From Ruegeria sp. TM1040 (GTDB taxonomy: Bacteria > Pseudomonadota > Alphaproteobacteria > Rhodobacterales > Rhodobacteraceae): a stretch of 64,000 bases of DNA. Below, piece by piece: positions 55,576-64,000 of the stretch; the first letter of the stretch is position 1, and each line of letters begins with the position of its first letter. Location of the stretch: assembly GCF_000014065.1 (NCBI RefSeq), contig NC_008044.1, positions 705,501 through 769,500 of the forward strand, read 5' to 3'. The translations under genes were made by a program, and so were the position numbers. Below the pieces are notes generated by a model. That model was not told where the DNA came from. It ran no database searches and worked only from the letters and a program-made list of their open reading frames with translations.

Positions 55576-57150
55576 TTAGGATTTCTGGAACATGGCGAGC
55601 ATGCGCCGTGTCACGAGGAAGCCGCCAAAGATGTTGATCCCGGCCATAAAGACACTGAGAGCGGCCAGGAAAATCACCAACCAGGAACCAGAGCCGATCT
55701 GCATCAGGGCGCCGAGAATGATGATCGAGGAGATCGCATTTGTGACCGCCATCAGCGGCGTGTGTAGGGAGTGCGAGACGTTCCAGATCACCTGGAAGCC
55801 CACAAAGACCGAGAGCACAAAGACGATGAAATGCTGCATGAAGCTTGCAGGGGCCACCAGCCCCACCGCCAGGAGCAACGCAGCGCCGACCGCAAGCAAT
55901 GTGACCTGATTTTTGGTCTGTTGTTTGAAGGCGGCGACTTCTGCGGCGCGTTTTTCCTCGGCCGTCAGCTCCTTGGGGGCTTCGGGCTTCTTTTGCGCCG
56001 CAATGGCCTGCACCTTGGGCGGCGGCGGTGGGAAGGTGATCTCGCCTGCGTGGGTCACAGTGGCCCCGCGGATCACGTCATCCTCCATGTCATGCACCAC
56101 CTGACCGTCCTTTTCCGGGGTGAGATCGGTCATCATGTGACGGATGTTGGTGGCATAGAGGCTGGAGGACTGGCTCGCCATGCGGCTTGGGAAGTCGGTG
56201 TAGCCGATGATGGTCACGCCGTTATCGGTGACGACTTTCTCGTCCTTCACGGTGCCTTCGACGTTGCCGCCGCGCTCGGCCGCAAGGTCCACAATCACTG
56301 AACCGCGCTTCATCGCCGCGACCATATCCGCCAGCCAGAGCTTCGGCGCCTCGCGGTTGGGGATCAGCGCGGTGGTGATCACGATGTCCATTTCGGGCGC
56401 CAGTTCGCGGAATTTGGCCAGCTGGGCCTCTCGGAACTCGGGGCTCGAAACAGACGCGTAACCGCCTGTGGCCGCGCCATCCTGCTGTTCTTCCTCAAAG
56501 TCGAGGTAGACAAACTCGGCACCCATCGACTCGACCTGTTCGGCCACTTCGGGGCGCACGTCAAACGCATAGGTCACCGCGCCTAGCGAGGTGGAGGTGC
56601 CGATTGCCGCGAGGCCCGCAACTCCTGCGCCCACGACCAGCACCTTGGCCGGGGGCACCTTGCCCGCAGCGGTGATCTGGCCGGTGAAGAACCGGTCAAA
56701 GTTGTTGCCCGCCTCGATCACCGCGCGGTAGCCCGCGATATTGGCCATGGAGCTCAGTGCGTCCATCTTTTGCGCGCGGCTGATGCGCGGCACCATTTCC
56801 ATAGCGATCACGGTCGCGCCCTTGGATTTCGCGAGCTCGAGGCCCTCTTCATTGCCGCCCGGGTTGAAGAAGGAAATCAGGGTCTTGGATTTGTTGAGCC
56901 GCTTCAGCTCGGTCTCGGAGGGCGCGCGCACCTTAGCGATGATATCGGCGGCCTTCCACAGCCCGGCGGCGGTCTTGATGACCTCAACACCGGCTTCGGC
57001 GTAGGCCGCATCGGTAAAGCCCGCAGCTTCCCCGGCGCCTGCCTCAATGCAGCACTCAAACCCCAGCTTCTGAAGATCTTTTGCCGAGGCTGGCGTCATC
57101 GCAACGCGCGACTCGCCCTCGGCTATTTCTTTTGGTGTGCCTATTTTCAA
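55576..57150 (-). CDS. pntA: NAD(P) transhydrogenase subunit alpha
   Basis: 524 residues from a TTG at 57150, with AGGGGGA six bases upstream; this matches the usual MKIGTPKE start. Domain I (1-380) binds NAD(H): [40 protein letters not shown] and [10 protein letters not shown] Lys/Ala/Pro linker (about 385-410) leads to four membrane helices at the C-terminus. This is the fused two-subunit form of E. coli, not the three-gene PntAA/AB/B form of some alphaproteobacteria. The enzyme makes NADPH at the inner membrane. The upstream region carries a dense TTGC/GCAA cluster. Confidence 0.96.
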   Translation of the reverse strand: MKIGTPKEIAEGESRVAMTPASAKDLQKLGFECCIEAGAGEAAGFTDAAYAEAGVEVIKTAAGLWKAADIIAKVRAPSETELKRLNKSKTLISFFNPGGNEEGLELAKSKGATVIAMEMVPRISRAQKMDALSSMANIAGYRAVIEAGNNFDRFFTGQITAAGKVPPAKVLVVGAGVAGLAAIGTSTSLGAVTYAFDVRPEVAEQVESMGAEFVYLDFEEEQQDGAATGGYASVSSPEFREAQLAKFRELAPEMDIVITTALIPNREAPKLWLADMVAAMKRGSVIVDLAAERGGNVEGTVKDEKVVTDNGVTIIGYTDFPSRMASQSSSLYATNIRHMMTDLTPEKDGQVVHDMEDDVIRGATVTHAGEITFPPPPPKVQAIAAQKKPEAPKELTAEEKRAAEVAAFKQQTKNQVTLLAVGAALLLAVGLVAPASFMQHFIVFVLSVFVGFQVIWNVSHSLHTPLMAVTNAISSIIILGALMQIGSGSWLVIFLAALSVFMAGINIFGGFLVTRRMLAMFQKS

Positions 57151-57283
57151 CAGTCATCCCCCTGTCTGCACCGATGGTTGCGAATGCTTGCGCACGTTTC
57201 GCAAACACATTAAATACACAGCGCAACAAAATTGCGCAAGCAATTTGCTGCGTTGCGGCAAGAAACTGAAATTTCGCCCACAA
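57151..57283 (-). promoter_or_regulatory. pntA upstream region with TTGC/GCAA cluster and 10-bp inverted repeat
   Basis: TGCTTGCGCA (57185-57194) and TGCGCAAGCA (57233-57242) are exact complements 38 bp apart. The tetramers TTGC or GCAA recur nine times between 57188 and 57261, including the palindrome TTGCGCAA (57232-57239) and GCAA-T-TTGC (57240-57248). This is likely the control region of pntAB; the regulator is not identified. Confidence 0.5.
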
Positions 57284-57472
57284 ATGCCCGAAATCGAGCC
57301 AAGGGGCGGTCTTCGTTTCACCGCTGGCACACAGCAGCAGATGTTGCAGGAAATGAAAAGCACTGGATGTGAGATTTGGCTCTTTTGCGACATTTCAACC
57401 GCCGATACCGCCAAGATTCCGGATAAGATCGACAAACTGACCGTTGTCGCGGGCGATTTGGCAGCAAAATGA
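57284..57472 (+). CDS. Possible small hypothetical protein
   Basis: 62 residues from ATG 57284 (MPEIEPRGGLRFTAGTQQQM). It has protein-like composition: a helix-like QQQMLQEMKSTGCE, then IWLFCDISTADTAK and a C-terminal IDKLTVVAGDLAAK. It fills most of the gap between pntA (divergent) and the amidotransferase gene (convergent). No good Shine-Dalgarno is seen and codon usage is only partly like the neighbours, so this may be a chance frame. Confidence 0.35.
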   Translation: MPEIEPRGGLRFTAGTQQQMLQEMKSTGCEIWLFCDISTADTAKIPDKIDKLTVVAGDLAAK

Positions 57473-57487
57473 CGCAAAAGTCGTGGG

Positions 57488-58279
57488 TTAGGCCGACAGC
57501 GACAGGGCAGCGGGGCGCCGGTCTTCTGACCAGCTGTGGACCGCGCGGCCAAAGGCCTCAAAGAGGGGGCGCGACACCGGATCCTCGCCTGCACGATACT
57601 CGGGGTGCCATTGCACGGCGAGTGAAAATCCAGCCGCGTCCTTGACATAGAGGGCTTCGGGTGTGCCGTCTTCGGCTTCGCCTTCCACAACGATGCGGGC
57701 ACCAGGTGTTTTGATCCCCTGTCCATGCAGCGTGTTGGTCATCACCTCCGCGGCGCCCAGAAGCTGATGGAATATGCCACCTTCGCGCAGCTTGACCGGA
57801 TGGCGCAGCGCGAATTTCTCTTCGATGGTGCCATCGGGGGGCATGCGGTGGTTCATACGTCCGGGTAGGTCGCGAATTTCAGGGTAGAGCGTGCCGCCCA
57901 TGGCGACGTTCACCTCTTGAAAGCCTCGGCAGATCCCAAAAAACGGCTGGCCGCGTTTCACACATTCCCGCACCAGCGGCAGGGTGATGGCATCGCGCGC
58001 GCGGTCAAAATCTCCATGAGCCTCGGTGGGGTCTTCGCCATATTCCTGCGGGTGCACGTTCGGGCGGCCGCCGGTCAACAAGAAACCATCAAAGCTCTCG
58101 AGCAGTTCCTCGACAGAAACAAATCGCGGGTCGGTCGGGATCAACAGAGGCAGGCACCCCGCCACATTGGCGACAGCATCCGAGTTCATGGTGCCCCCGG
58201 CATGTGTCGGGTACTGGTCATTCATGAGGTAGGAATTGCCGATGATGCCGACTTTGGGGCGCACGTTTGATCTCCACAT
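57488..58279 (-). CDS. Class I glutamine amidotransferase-like gamma-glutamyl hydrolase (peptidase C26, PuuD-like)
   Basis: 263 residues from ATG 58279; a GTG ten codons upstream is possible. RPKVGIIGNSYLMNDQYPTH at the start, LLTGGRPNVHPQEYGEDP in the oxyanion region, the nucleophile Cys117 in FFGICRGFQEVNVAMGG, and the His/Glu pair in AVQWHPEYRAGED complete the triad. PuuD-like enzymes hydrolyse gamma-glutamyl-GABA in putrescine use. No other puu gene is present, so the substrate is only a family inference. It is transcribed in the same direction as the malate synthase gene upstream, after a 143-bp gap with a 12-bp hairpin. Confidence 0.9.
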   Translation of the reverse strand: MWRSNVRPKVGIIGNSYLMNDQYPTHAGGTMNSDAVANVAGCLPLLIPTDPRFVSVEELLESFDGFLLTGGRPNVHPQEYGEDPTEAHGDFDRARDAITLPLVRECVKRGQPFFGICRGFQEVNVAMGGTLYPEIRDLPGRMNHRMPPDGTIEEKFALRHPVKLREGGIFHQLLGAAEVMTNTLHGQGIKTPGARIVVEGEAEDGTPEALYVKDAAGFSLAVQWHPEYRAGEDPVSRPLFEAFGRAVHSWSEDRRPAALSLSA

Positions 58280-58380
58280 CGTTTGGTTCAGGGTCTGTTG
58301 CCCTATCACCTTAATGTGGCTTGTCTTTTGCGCAAGCCCGAGGCGAGGCGCATTGGCCTGTTCACCTATGCACAGACCTC

Positions 58381-58408
58381 ATGTCTCAGCCCCTTCGGGC
58401 TGAGACAT
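58381..58408. terminator. 12-bp perfect hairpin after glcB
   Basis: ATGTCTCAGCCC, loop CTTC, GGGCTGAGACAT. It begins 15 nt after the glcB stop in the leftward direction. Neither side has a U-run, so it may be a Rho-assisted or mRNA-stabilising structure rather than a classical terminator. Confidence 0.65.
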
Positions 58409-58422
58409 TGTATCAAGGGCTG

Positions 58423-60552
58423 TTAGCCCTGAGCCTTCAGTTCCAGACGGCGGGCATGCAGCACCGGCTCCGTATAGCCGGAGGGCTGAATGCGGCCCTT
58501 GAACACCAGATCGCAGGCGGCCTGAAAGGCGATGCCGTCGAACCCGGGAGCCATCGGGCGATAAGAAGGATCGGCAGCGTTTTGGCCATCCACAACGGCG
58601 GCCATTTTCTGCATCGCGGCCATAACTTGCTGTTCGGAGACAACGCCATGATGCAGCCAGTTCGCCAAGGCCTGACTAGAGATCCGGCAGGTCGCCCGGT
58701 CTTCCATCAGCCCCACATCATTGATGTCTGGCACTTTGGAGCAGCCCACACCCTGATCTACCCAGCGCACCACATATCCGAGAATGCCTTGAGCGTTGTT
58801 CTCGATTTCACGCGTAATGGCCTCGTCCGAGAGGTTCTGGCCTGCCATTACCGGGATCGTGAGCAGATCATCCAATGTGCCCCGCGCGCCCTCAGCCTTG
58901 AGCTCGTTCTGGCGGCTCAGGACATCCACCTTGTGATAATGGGTGGCATGCAGGGTCGCAGCGGTCGGCGAGGGCACCCAGGCGCAGGTTGCGCCGGATT
59001 TCGGGTGGCCGATCTTTGCGTCCAGCATCTCGCCCATACGGTCAGGCATCGCCCACATGCCCTTGCCAATCTGGGCACGCCCCTGCAGACCACAGGCCAG
59101 ACCGATATCGACGTTGCGATCCTCATAAGAGGCAATCCACGCGGTCGATTTCATCTCGCCCTTGGGCAGCATTGCGCCTGCTTCCATCGAGGTGTGGATC
59201 TCATCGCCGGTGCGATCGAGGAACCCGGTGTTGATGAAGGCCACCCGCGATTTTGCGGCACGGATGCATTCCTTGAGGTTGGCCGAGGTGCGGCGTTCCT
59301 CGTCCATGATGCCGATCTTGACCGTGTTGCGCGGCAGGCCCAGTGCGTCTTCAACGTGATCAAATATCTTTACCGCAAAGGCGACCTCTTCGGGACCGTG
59401 CATCTTAGGTTTCACCACATAGACCGACCCATGCAGCGAGTTGCCGCCTTCGGATTTTAGGTCATGCATGGCCACCATGACAGTGATCATCGCATCCATC
59501 AGGCCTTCGCCCGCCTCGCGGCCCGCACTGTCCAGGATGGCCGGGTTTGTCATCAGGTGGCCGACATTGCGCACCAACAGGAGAGAACGCCCCTTGAGCT
59601 TCGACGCCTCGCCGGTGGGGGTGGTGTAGGACAGGTCGTCGTTCAATACGCGGGTAAAGGTCTTGCCGCCCTTGCTGACCTCTTCACTAAGGTCGCGCTT
59701 CATCAGGCCTAGCCAGTTGGCATAGGCGCTAACCTTGTCTTCGGCATCCACACAGGCGACCGAATCCTCGCAGTCCATGATGGTCGAGAGCGCCGATTCA
59801 AGCGTGATGTCGTTGATGTTGGCGGCATCGCCTTTGCCGATGTTGCCGCTTGCGTCGATCTCGAGGATCGCGTGCAGGCCGTTGTTTTTCAGCAGGATGC
59901 GGCGCGGACTGGTCGCGTCGCCAGCGTAGCCTGCAAACTGGGTTGCGTCCTTGAGTGCGGGCGCGAGGGCGCCATCCTGCACCTGAAGCGCTGCCACATC
60001 GGACCAGGAGCCCGCCGTAAGCGGGAAGGTCTCATCGAGGAATTGACGTCCCCATGCGATCACCCGTGCGCCACGCTCCGCATCGTAACCCGAACCGCTC
60101 GGAAGATCGCCCATGGCATCGGTGCCATAGAGCGCATCATAAAGACTGCCCCAGCGGGCGTTCGCTGCATTGAGCGCAAAGCGGGCGTTGGTGATCGGAA
60201 CCACCAGCTGCGGCCCAGGTACATGCGCGATCTCGGGGTCAACATTCTGGGTTTCCACCTCAAAATCCGGTCCCTCCGGCACCAAATAGCCAATCTCGGT
60301 CAAAAAGTCCTTGTAGGCTGCGGCATCATGCGGCTGGCCACGGTGTTCCAGATGCCAGGCGTCGATCTGTCCCTGAATCTCCGCACGTTTGGCAAGAAGG
60401 GCGCGGTTTTCATCGCCCATACCCTCGACCAGCCCCGCAAGCCCGGCCCAGAACGCCTCCTTGCTGACGCCGGTGCCCGGCAGCGCCTGGTCCTCTACAA
60501 AAGCCACCAGTTCGGAGGCGACCTGAAGTCCATTGCGTTCAATCCGGCTCAT
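58423..60552 (-). CDS. glcB: Malate synthase G
   Basis: 709 residues from ATG 60552, with the strong ribosome site AAGGAGAG. Motifs of the G isoform: [37 protein letters not shown] with the catalytic acidic residues, [40 protein letters not shown], and [20 protein letters not shown]. Glyoxylate plus acetyl-CoA gives malate. In roseobacters this serves glycolate use or the ethylmalonyl-CoA pathway as well as the glyoxylate cycle. No isocitrate lyase gene is visible here. The upstream gap holds a possible long-range stem. Confidence 0.97.
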   Translation of the reverse strand: MSRIERNGLQVASELVAFVEDQALPGTGVSKEAFWAGLAGLVEGMGDENRALLAKRAEIQGQIDAWHLEHRGQPHDAAAYKDFLTEIGYLVPEGPDFEVETQNVDPEIAHVPGPQLVVPITNARFALNAANARWGSLYDALYGTDAMGDLPSGSGYDAERGARVIAWGRQFLDETFPLTAGSWSDVAALQVQDGALAPALKDATQFAGYAGDATSPRRILLKNNGLHAILEIDASGNIGKGDAANINDITLESALSTIMDCEDSVACVDAEDKVSAYANWLGLMKRDLSEEVSKGGKTFTRVLNDDLSYTTPTGEASKLKGRSLLLVRNVGHLMTNPAILDSAGREAGEGLMDAMITVMVAMHDLKSEGGNSLHGSVYVVKPKMHGPEEVAFAVKIFDHVEDALGLPRNTVKIGIMDEERRTSANLKECIRAAKSRVAFINTGFLDRTGDEIHTSMEAGAMLPKGEMKSTAWIASYEDRNVDIGLACGLQGRAQIGKGMWAMPDRMGEMLDAKIGHPKSGATCAWVPSPTAATLHATHYHKVDVLSRQNELKAEGARGTLDDLLTIPVMAGQNLSDEAITREIENNAQGILGYVVRWVDQGVGCSKVPDINDVGLMEDRATCRISSQALANWLHHGVVSEQQVMAAMQKMAAVVDGQNAADPSYRPMAPGFDGIAFQAACDLVFKGRIQPSGYTEPVLHARRLELKAQG

Positions 60553-60871
60553 TGTTCTCTCCTTCTGATGGTGCACGATTGCATGCGATTAGATAGGCGA
60601 TAAGTTTCCGATCGGCAACAAATCGTGCTCTCTGGAAATGCAAACGCATCTGTTTGTTTTTCAAGAAAGTGCTGTAGATTTTCGCAACGCTGAGCAGGAG
60701 AACTGCGCATTGATGCGGGGCGAGGTCGCAGATTGCCGCTTGGAACAATGGCCCAGGGCAAATCTGGGTTTGTATACCGTTGCATCCCGCTAACGCATTG
60801 ATTGGGAAGTAAAACTTTACACAAGGGGGGCGTTTTCGCTACGGTCTGGAAACTCTTGTAGGAAGGTTCCT
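60553..60871. promoter_or_regulatory. glcB / DUF3422 divergent intergenic region
   Basis: 319 bp with no credible gene. GCACGATT (60573-60580) and AATCGTGC (60621-60628) could pair in the glcB leader. GTAAA-AC-TTTAC (60809-60820) is a small dyad about 50 bp ahead of the DUF3422 start. No clear promoter hexamers; the region must serve both genes. Confidence 0.35.
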
Positions 60872-62152
60872 ATGGCCGCGATAGAAGATCACCCCCTGCG
60901 CTATCAGCTCGCCAACGAGCTGCACGCGCGCCCGTTTCCCACCATTTCCGTGCCCGGCACGGTGGCCTATCTTGCGGTGAAACAACCCAGCGAGGCGGTG
61001 CATCGCGACCGCATGGCGGATCTGCAGCATCTGAAGGATCTGCTGGACCGTCACGGCGCAGCTCATCCGCAACCAGGTGCCACCCATCACACGGCCCAGC
61101 TCGGACGTTACACGTTGAAATGGGAGCAACACACGGAGTTTGTTTCTTATACGCTTTATGGTGATGGGGTGAGTGATCGCGCCTTTGATCCGCAGGATTT
61201 TGATCTGTTTCCATCGGATTGGCTGGCCAAGGCACCGGGACAGCGGATCACTTCAGCTTTGATTCGCGTGGTTGCGCGTCCTGATGCGGAGCAGATCAAA
61301 GCGCGGGTGCGGGACTGGTTTGTCCCTGAAAGCCTCGCGATGGCGTCGGTGCTGGATGACAATGCGGTGGTGGCAGGGGACTTTCGTATCGACCCTGCCG
61401 GGCATGTCCGCTTTGCCCTGTTCGTGAACGAGGAAACCGGCCCGCAGCGGGTCGGTCGTGTGGTGCAGCGGCTTTGCGAGATCGAGACCTATCGGGCGAT
61501 GTCCATGCTGGGGTTTTCGCGGGCCCGTGGCCTGACGCCGACCATCAGTGCCATGGATGTCTCGCTCTCGGAGATGATGCGGGAAATGACCCGTGGCGAA
61601 GTGCCCGCCGAGCAGACCTTGAGCCAGCTCCTGACCATCTCCGCAGAACTGGAGGCCATGGCGGCGCAATCGGCCTTTCGTTTTGGGGCGACCGGTGCCT
61701 ATGCGGCGCTCGTCAATCAACGGATTTCGCTGTTGCGCGAAGAGCGTTTTGTCGGCTTTCAGACAATGACGGAGTTCATGCTGCGCCGGTTCGAACCCGC
61801 CATGCGCACGGTGGAGTCGACAGAGAAACGTCTCGAGGTGCTGGCTGACCGGGCCCGGCGTGCCGGGGAGCTGTTGCGCACTAGGGTGGATGTCGAGCGC
61901 TCCGCGCAGAACTCGGCCCTGCTGGAGAGTATGGACCGCCGCGCGGATCTGCAACTGCGGCTGCAGCACACGGTTGAGGGGCTCTCGGTGGTGGCGATCA
62001 GCTACTATGCCGTTTCGCTGGCGGGCTATGCGCTCTATCCTCTGGGCACTATGCTCGGTCTTAGCAAGGGGATCCTGACGGCGATCCTGACGCCTTTGGT
62101 GATTGGCGCTGTGTTTCTGGCGGTCCGGCGCATTCGAAATAGCCTGCACTGA
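60872..62152 (+). CDS. DUF3422 family membrane protein
   Basis: 426 residues, with AGGAAGG upstream. The N-terminal block HPLRYQLANELHARPFPTIS is the DUF3422 signature, followed by a long soluble region with VLDDNAVVAGDFRIDPAGHV and a helical stalk (about 300-375, TEKRLEVLADRARRAGELLR). Two membrane helices close the C-terminus (GLSVVAISYYAVSLAGYALYP and ILTAILTPLVIGAVFLAV). This is a cytoplasm-facing protein anchored at its C-terminus, function unknown. It is divergent from glcB and ends in a strong terminator. Confidence 0.88.
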   Translation: MAAIEDHPLRYQLANELHARPFPTISVPGTVAYLAVKQPSEAVHRDRMADLQHLKDLLDRHGAAHPQPGATHHTAQLGRYTLKWEQHTEFVSYTLYGDGVSDRAFDPQDFDLFPSDWLAKAPGQRITSALIRVVARPDAEQIKARVRDWFVPESLAMASVLDDNAVVAGDFRIDPAGHVRFALFVNEETGPQRVGRVVQRLCEIETYRAMSMLGFSRARGLTPTISAMDVSLSEMMREMTRGEVPAEQTLSQLLTISAELEAMAAQSAFRFGATGAYAALVNQRISLLREERFVGFQTMTEFMLRRFEPAMRTVESTEKRLEVLADRARRAGELLRTRVDVERSAQNSALLESMDRRADLQLRLQHTVEGLSVVAISYYAVSLAGYALYPLGTMLGLSKGILTAILTPLVIGAVFLAVRRIRNSLH

Positions 62153-62196
62153 CCGGGCGCGAGGGCCGTAAGCCGAGCAAGTAGTCCAGAAACGCA

Positions 62197-62226
62197 AAAG
62201 GCCGCCTCACCGGGCGGCCTTTCTTT
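62197..62226 (+). terminator. Terminator of the DUF3422 gene
   Basis: AAAGGCCGCC (62197-62206) pairs with GGCGGCCTTT (62213-62222) around TCACCG, followed by CTTTT. It lies between convergent genes and may also stop the leftward ABC permease transcript. Confidence 0.9.
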
Positions 62227-62241
62227 TGGGTGTAGGGTGCT

Positions 62242-63234
62242 TCAGCGGCCCCGGATACGCGGGTCCAGCGCGTCGCGCAGACCGTCACCCAGATAGTTTA
62301 CCGACAGAACCGTCAGCGAGATCAGGATGCCGGGCCAAAGCACGCGCTCGGGGAAGAGGGTCATCCGGTCCACGGCATCATTCAGCAGGCGGCCCCAGGT
62401 CGGGAAGTCCGGCGGGAAGCCAAAGCCGAGGAAGGACAGCGCCGATTCGGTGATGATCGCGGTGGCGATCCCCAAGGTGGCCGACACCATGATGGGCGAG
62501 AGCACGTTCGGCAGGATGTGACGCGAGATGATATTGCCGGGCTTGGTCCCGATGGAACGGGCCGCCAGCACGAACTCGCGTTCCTTGATCGCCAGCACGT
62601 CGCCGCGCACGATCCGTGCGGTCGGCATCCAGGAGGTGATCCCGATCAGACAGACGATCAGTACAAAGATGCCGCCTTCTGGGCCGATGGTTTTCGACAG
62701 GCTCTCGCGAAACAACACCGCTGCGACGAGGATCATCGGCAAGAGGGGCAGGGCGAGAAACAGATCAGTCATCCGCATCAGGAGGCCGTCGAGCTTTTTG
62801 AAGTAGCCCGCCAGCACCCCGATCAGGCTGCCGAGGATCAGCGCGAGGATCATCGCCGCCATGCCCACGGCAAGCGACACACGACCGCCAAACATCAGAC
62901 GCGCCAACGTGTCACGGCCAAGGTTGTCGGTCCCGAGCGGATAGGCCCAGTCCATCTTGGCCGAGGGGTCCCACAGCGCGTGATAGATCGGACGCATGTC
63001 CCGCAACGTGATGAAGTCACGGCCCGTGGGTACGAACTTGGCATCATTCCAGTAGATGAACGGGCCAACCACCACGCCCAGCACGATGAACAGGAACAGG
63101 CAGCCCCCGAACAATGCGCCTCGGTGCGATTTGAACTGAACCCAGATCTCGCGCCACTGGCTGCGGGCGGGTGTGGCGAGTTCGTCCTGCACGCTGGAGT
63201 GCTGCAGGGTCTTTTCTTTTGCAGCGTCAGTCAT
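62242..63234 (-). CDS. ABC transporter permease, OppC/DppC type
   Basis: 330 residues from ATG 63234, which overlaps the end of the upstream permease gene by 8 nt. N-terminal OppC_N segment (FKSHRGALFGGCLFLFIVLG) followed by the binding-protein-dependent transport domain: LGTDNLGRDTLARLMFGGRV and the EAA loop EREFVLAARSIGTKPGNIIS-RHILPNV, the site that contacts the ATPase. Six membrane segments. It forms the second permease of a peptide/nickel-type importer. The ATPase genes normally downstream are not at this end, because a terminator and DUF3422 follow, so they are probably upstream beyond the right edge. Confidence 0.92.
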   Translation of the reverse strand: MTDAAKEKTLQHSSVQDELATPARSQWREIWVQFKSHRGALFGGCLFLFIVLGVVVGPFIYWNDAKFVPTGRDFITLRDMRPIYHALWDPSAKMDWAYPLGTDNLGRDTLARLMFGGRVSLAVGMAAMILALILGSLIGVLAGYFKKLDGLLMRMTDLFLALPLLPMILVAAVLFRESLSKTIGPEGGIFVLIVCLIGITSWMPTARIVRGDVLAIKEREFVLAARSIGTKPGNIISRHILPNVLSPIMVSATLGIATAIITESALSFLGFGFPPDFPTWGRLLNDAVDRMTLFPERVLWPGILISLTVLSVNYLGDGLRDALDPRIRGR

Positions 63235-64000
63235 AGCGGATCCTCGGGTCGAGAATGCCGTAGAGCACATCGGCGATCAGGTTGAACAGCACGATGAGCA
63301 CGGCAAAGATGAAGGTAAGCGTCTGCACCATAGGCAGGTCGTTGGCCTGGATGGCGCCGATCAGCAACTGGCCAATCCCGTTCACCTTGAACACCTGTTC
63401 GGTGATGATGGCGCCGCCAAAGATCGACGGAATGCCCAGGGCGATCACGGTGACAACCGGGATCATGGAATTGCGCAGCACATGCACCATGACAACCGTA
63501 TACTCGCCCAGGCCCTTGGCGCGCGCGGTGCGCACGTAGTCCTGGTTAAGGTTGTCGAGCATGGAGGCGCGCATGAACCGGCTGAGCTGTGCGGTGATCT
63601 GAAGTGCCAGTACCATCACCGGCATCACCATCTGCTGGAGCTGCTTCACGAAGGTTTCCCAGCTGTTGACCTCGAGCGTGGTGTCATAGATCGACGGGAA
63701 CCAGCCAAGCTGAACCGAGAAGATCACGATGACCAGAACACCAGAGAAGAACGGCGGCACCGAGAAGCCCACCATGGAGACGAATGTCCCCATCTGGTCG
63801 AACCAGCTGTACTGGCGGTAGGCAGAGTAGATGCCGATGGGCAGGGCGATCAGGATGGCCACGATATAGGCGGTGCCCACAACCCAGAGGGTCTGCGGCA
63901 AGCGCTGCACCACGATGTCCATCACCGGAGACCGGGTCTGCCAGGAGATGACACGCAGATCGCCTGCGGAAAAGGATGTGCCAAAGATATGGTCGATCAG
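63227..64000 (-). CDS. ABC transporter permease, OppB/DppB type, 5' end cut by the window
   Basis: 258 codons are visible; the frame stays open to base 64000, so the start lies beyond the edge. VVQRLPQTLWVVGTAYIVAI begins the membrane domain, and the EAA loop DYVRTARAKGLGEYTVVMVH-VLRNSMIPVVT and the C-terminal FNLIADVLYGILDPRIRYD are typical of OppB/DppB. The residues before it (LIDHIFGTSFSAGDLRV) are the usual periplasmic loop after TM1. It pairs with the OppC-type permease, whose start overlaps this gene's stop. The substrate is undetermined. Confidence 0.92.
   Translation of the reverse strand: MIDHIFGTSFSAGDLRVISWQTRSPVMDIVVQRLPQTLWVVGTAYIVAILIALPIGIYSAYRQYSWFDQMGTFVSMVGFSVPPFFSGVLVIVIFSVQLGWFPSIYDTTLEVNSWETFVKQLQQMVMPVMVLALQITAQLSRFMRASMLDNLNQDYVRTARAKGLGEYTVVMVHVLRNSMIPVVTVIALGIPSIFGGAIITEQVFKVNGIGQLLIGAIQANDLPMVQTLTFIFAVLIVLFNLIADVLYGILDPRIRYD

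Noticed and set aside
60601-60660. RamB/ScfR-like TTTGCAAA operator in front of glcB
   Set aside because: Only partial matches such as AATGCAAA were found; too weak to claim.
1-64000. CRISPR array, tRNA or rRNA genes, insertion sequences, prophage
   Set aside because: No regularly spaced repeats, no tRNA cloverleaf or rRNA sequence, no transposase or integrase was recognised in any gap or frame.

Overview
The window looks like chromosomal core sequence from an alphaproteobacterium of the family Rhodobacteraceae, Roseobacter group (Ruegeria/Silicibacter-like). The signs are high-GC coding sequence, a GcrA cell-cycle regulator, lineage-typical small families (DUF2484 inside the mur cluster, DUF6455, DUF4260), an FnrL-type TTGA-N6-TCAA box, and GC-rich REP-like intergenic hairpins. 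I see no tRNA, rRNA, CRISPR array, insertion sequence, prophage or integrase. The species is not claimed.

Layout. 1-5.1 kb: the 5' end of a YghU-type glutathione transferase, an NYN-LOTUS RNA-binding protein with a DUF4260 membrane protein, a YHS protein, gcrA, an orphan ABC-2 permease and a DMT exporter. 5.2-7.8 kb: argD-argF, preceded by a 17-codon reading frame with a strong Shine-Dalgarno and four consecutive Arg codons. I read this as an arginine attenuation leader peptide, and it is the most interesting feature here. 7.8-20.6 kb: a PiT phosphate transporter, Nudix hydrolase, hrpB, meaB, rpmB, a two-gene copper module (DUF2946 plus PCu(A)C), a sirtuin divergent from a low-molecular-weight tyrosine phosphatase, a LysR regulator and lepA.

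20.7-38.3 kb is a division and cell-wall (dcw) block: murD, (opposite-strand flavoprotein), ftsW, murG, murC, DUF2484, murB, ddl, ftsQ, ftsA, ftsZ, lpxC, bamD, recN. It makes UDP-MurNAc precursors and lipid II, builds the Z ring, and adds the first committed lipid A step and an outer-membrane assembly lipoprotein. murD follows lepA rather than mraY, so the dcw cluster is split. The ftsA-ftsZ gap carries a phased array of DnaA-box-like 9-mers, and the murB-ddl gap a near-consensus CtrA box. These suggest that division gene expression is tied to replication and the cell cycle.

38.4-64 kb: a ClC chloride channel, an EI24/CysZ-like protein and nitroreductase pair with a striking dyad at the nitroreductase start, several small conserved proteins, gatB, a solute-binding protein, tex, two proteins of unknown function, pepN, pntAB (proton-translocating transhydrogenase), a class I amidotransferase hydrolase, glcB (malate synthase G), a DUF3422 protein, and two permeases of a peptide-type ABC importer that runs off the right edge.

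Alternative start codons (GTG or TTG) were chosen where a Shine-Dalgarno supports them: tex, pntA, ddl, the tyrosine phosphatase and two hypothetical genes.
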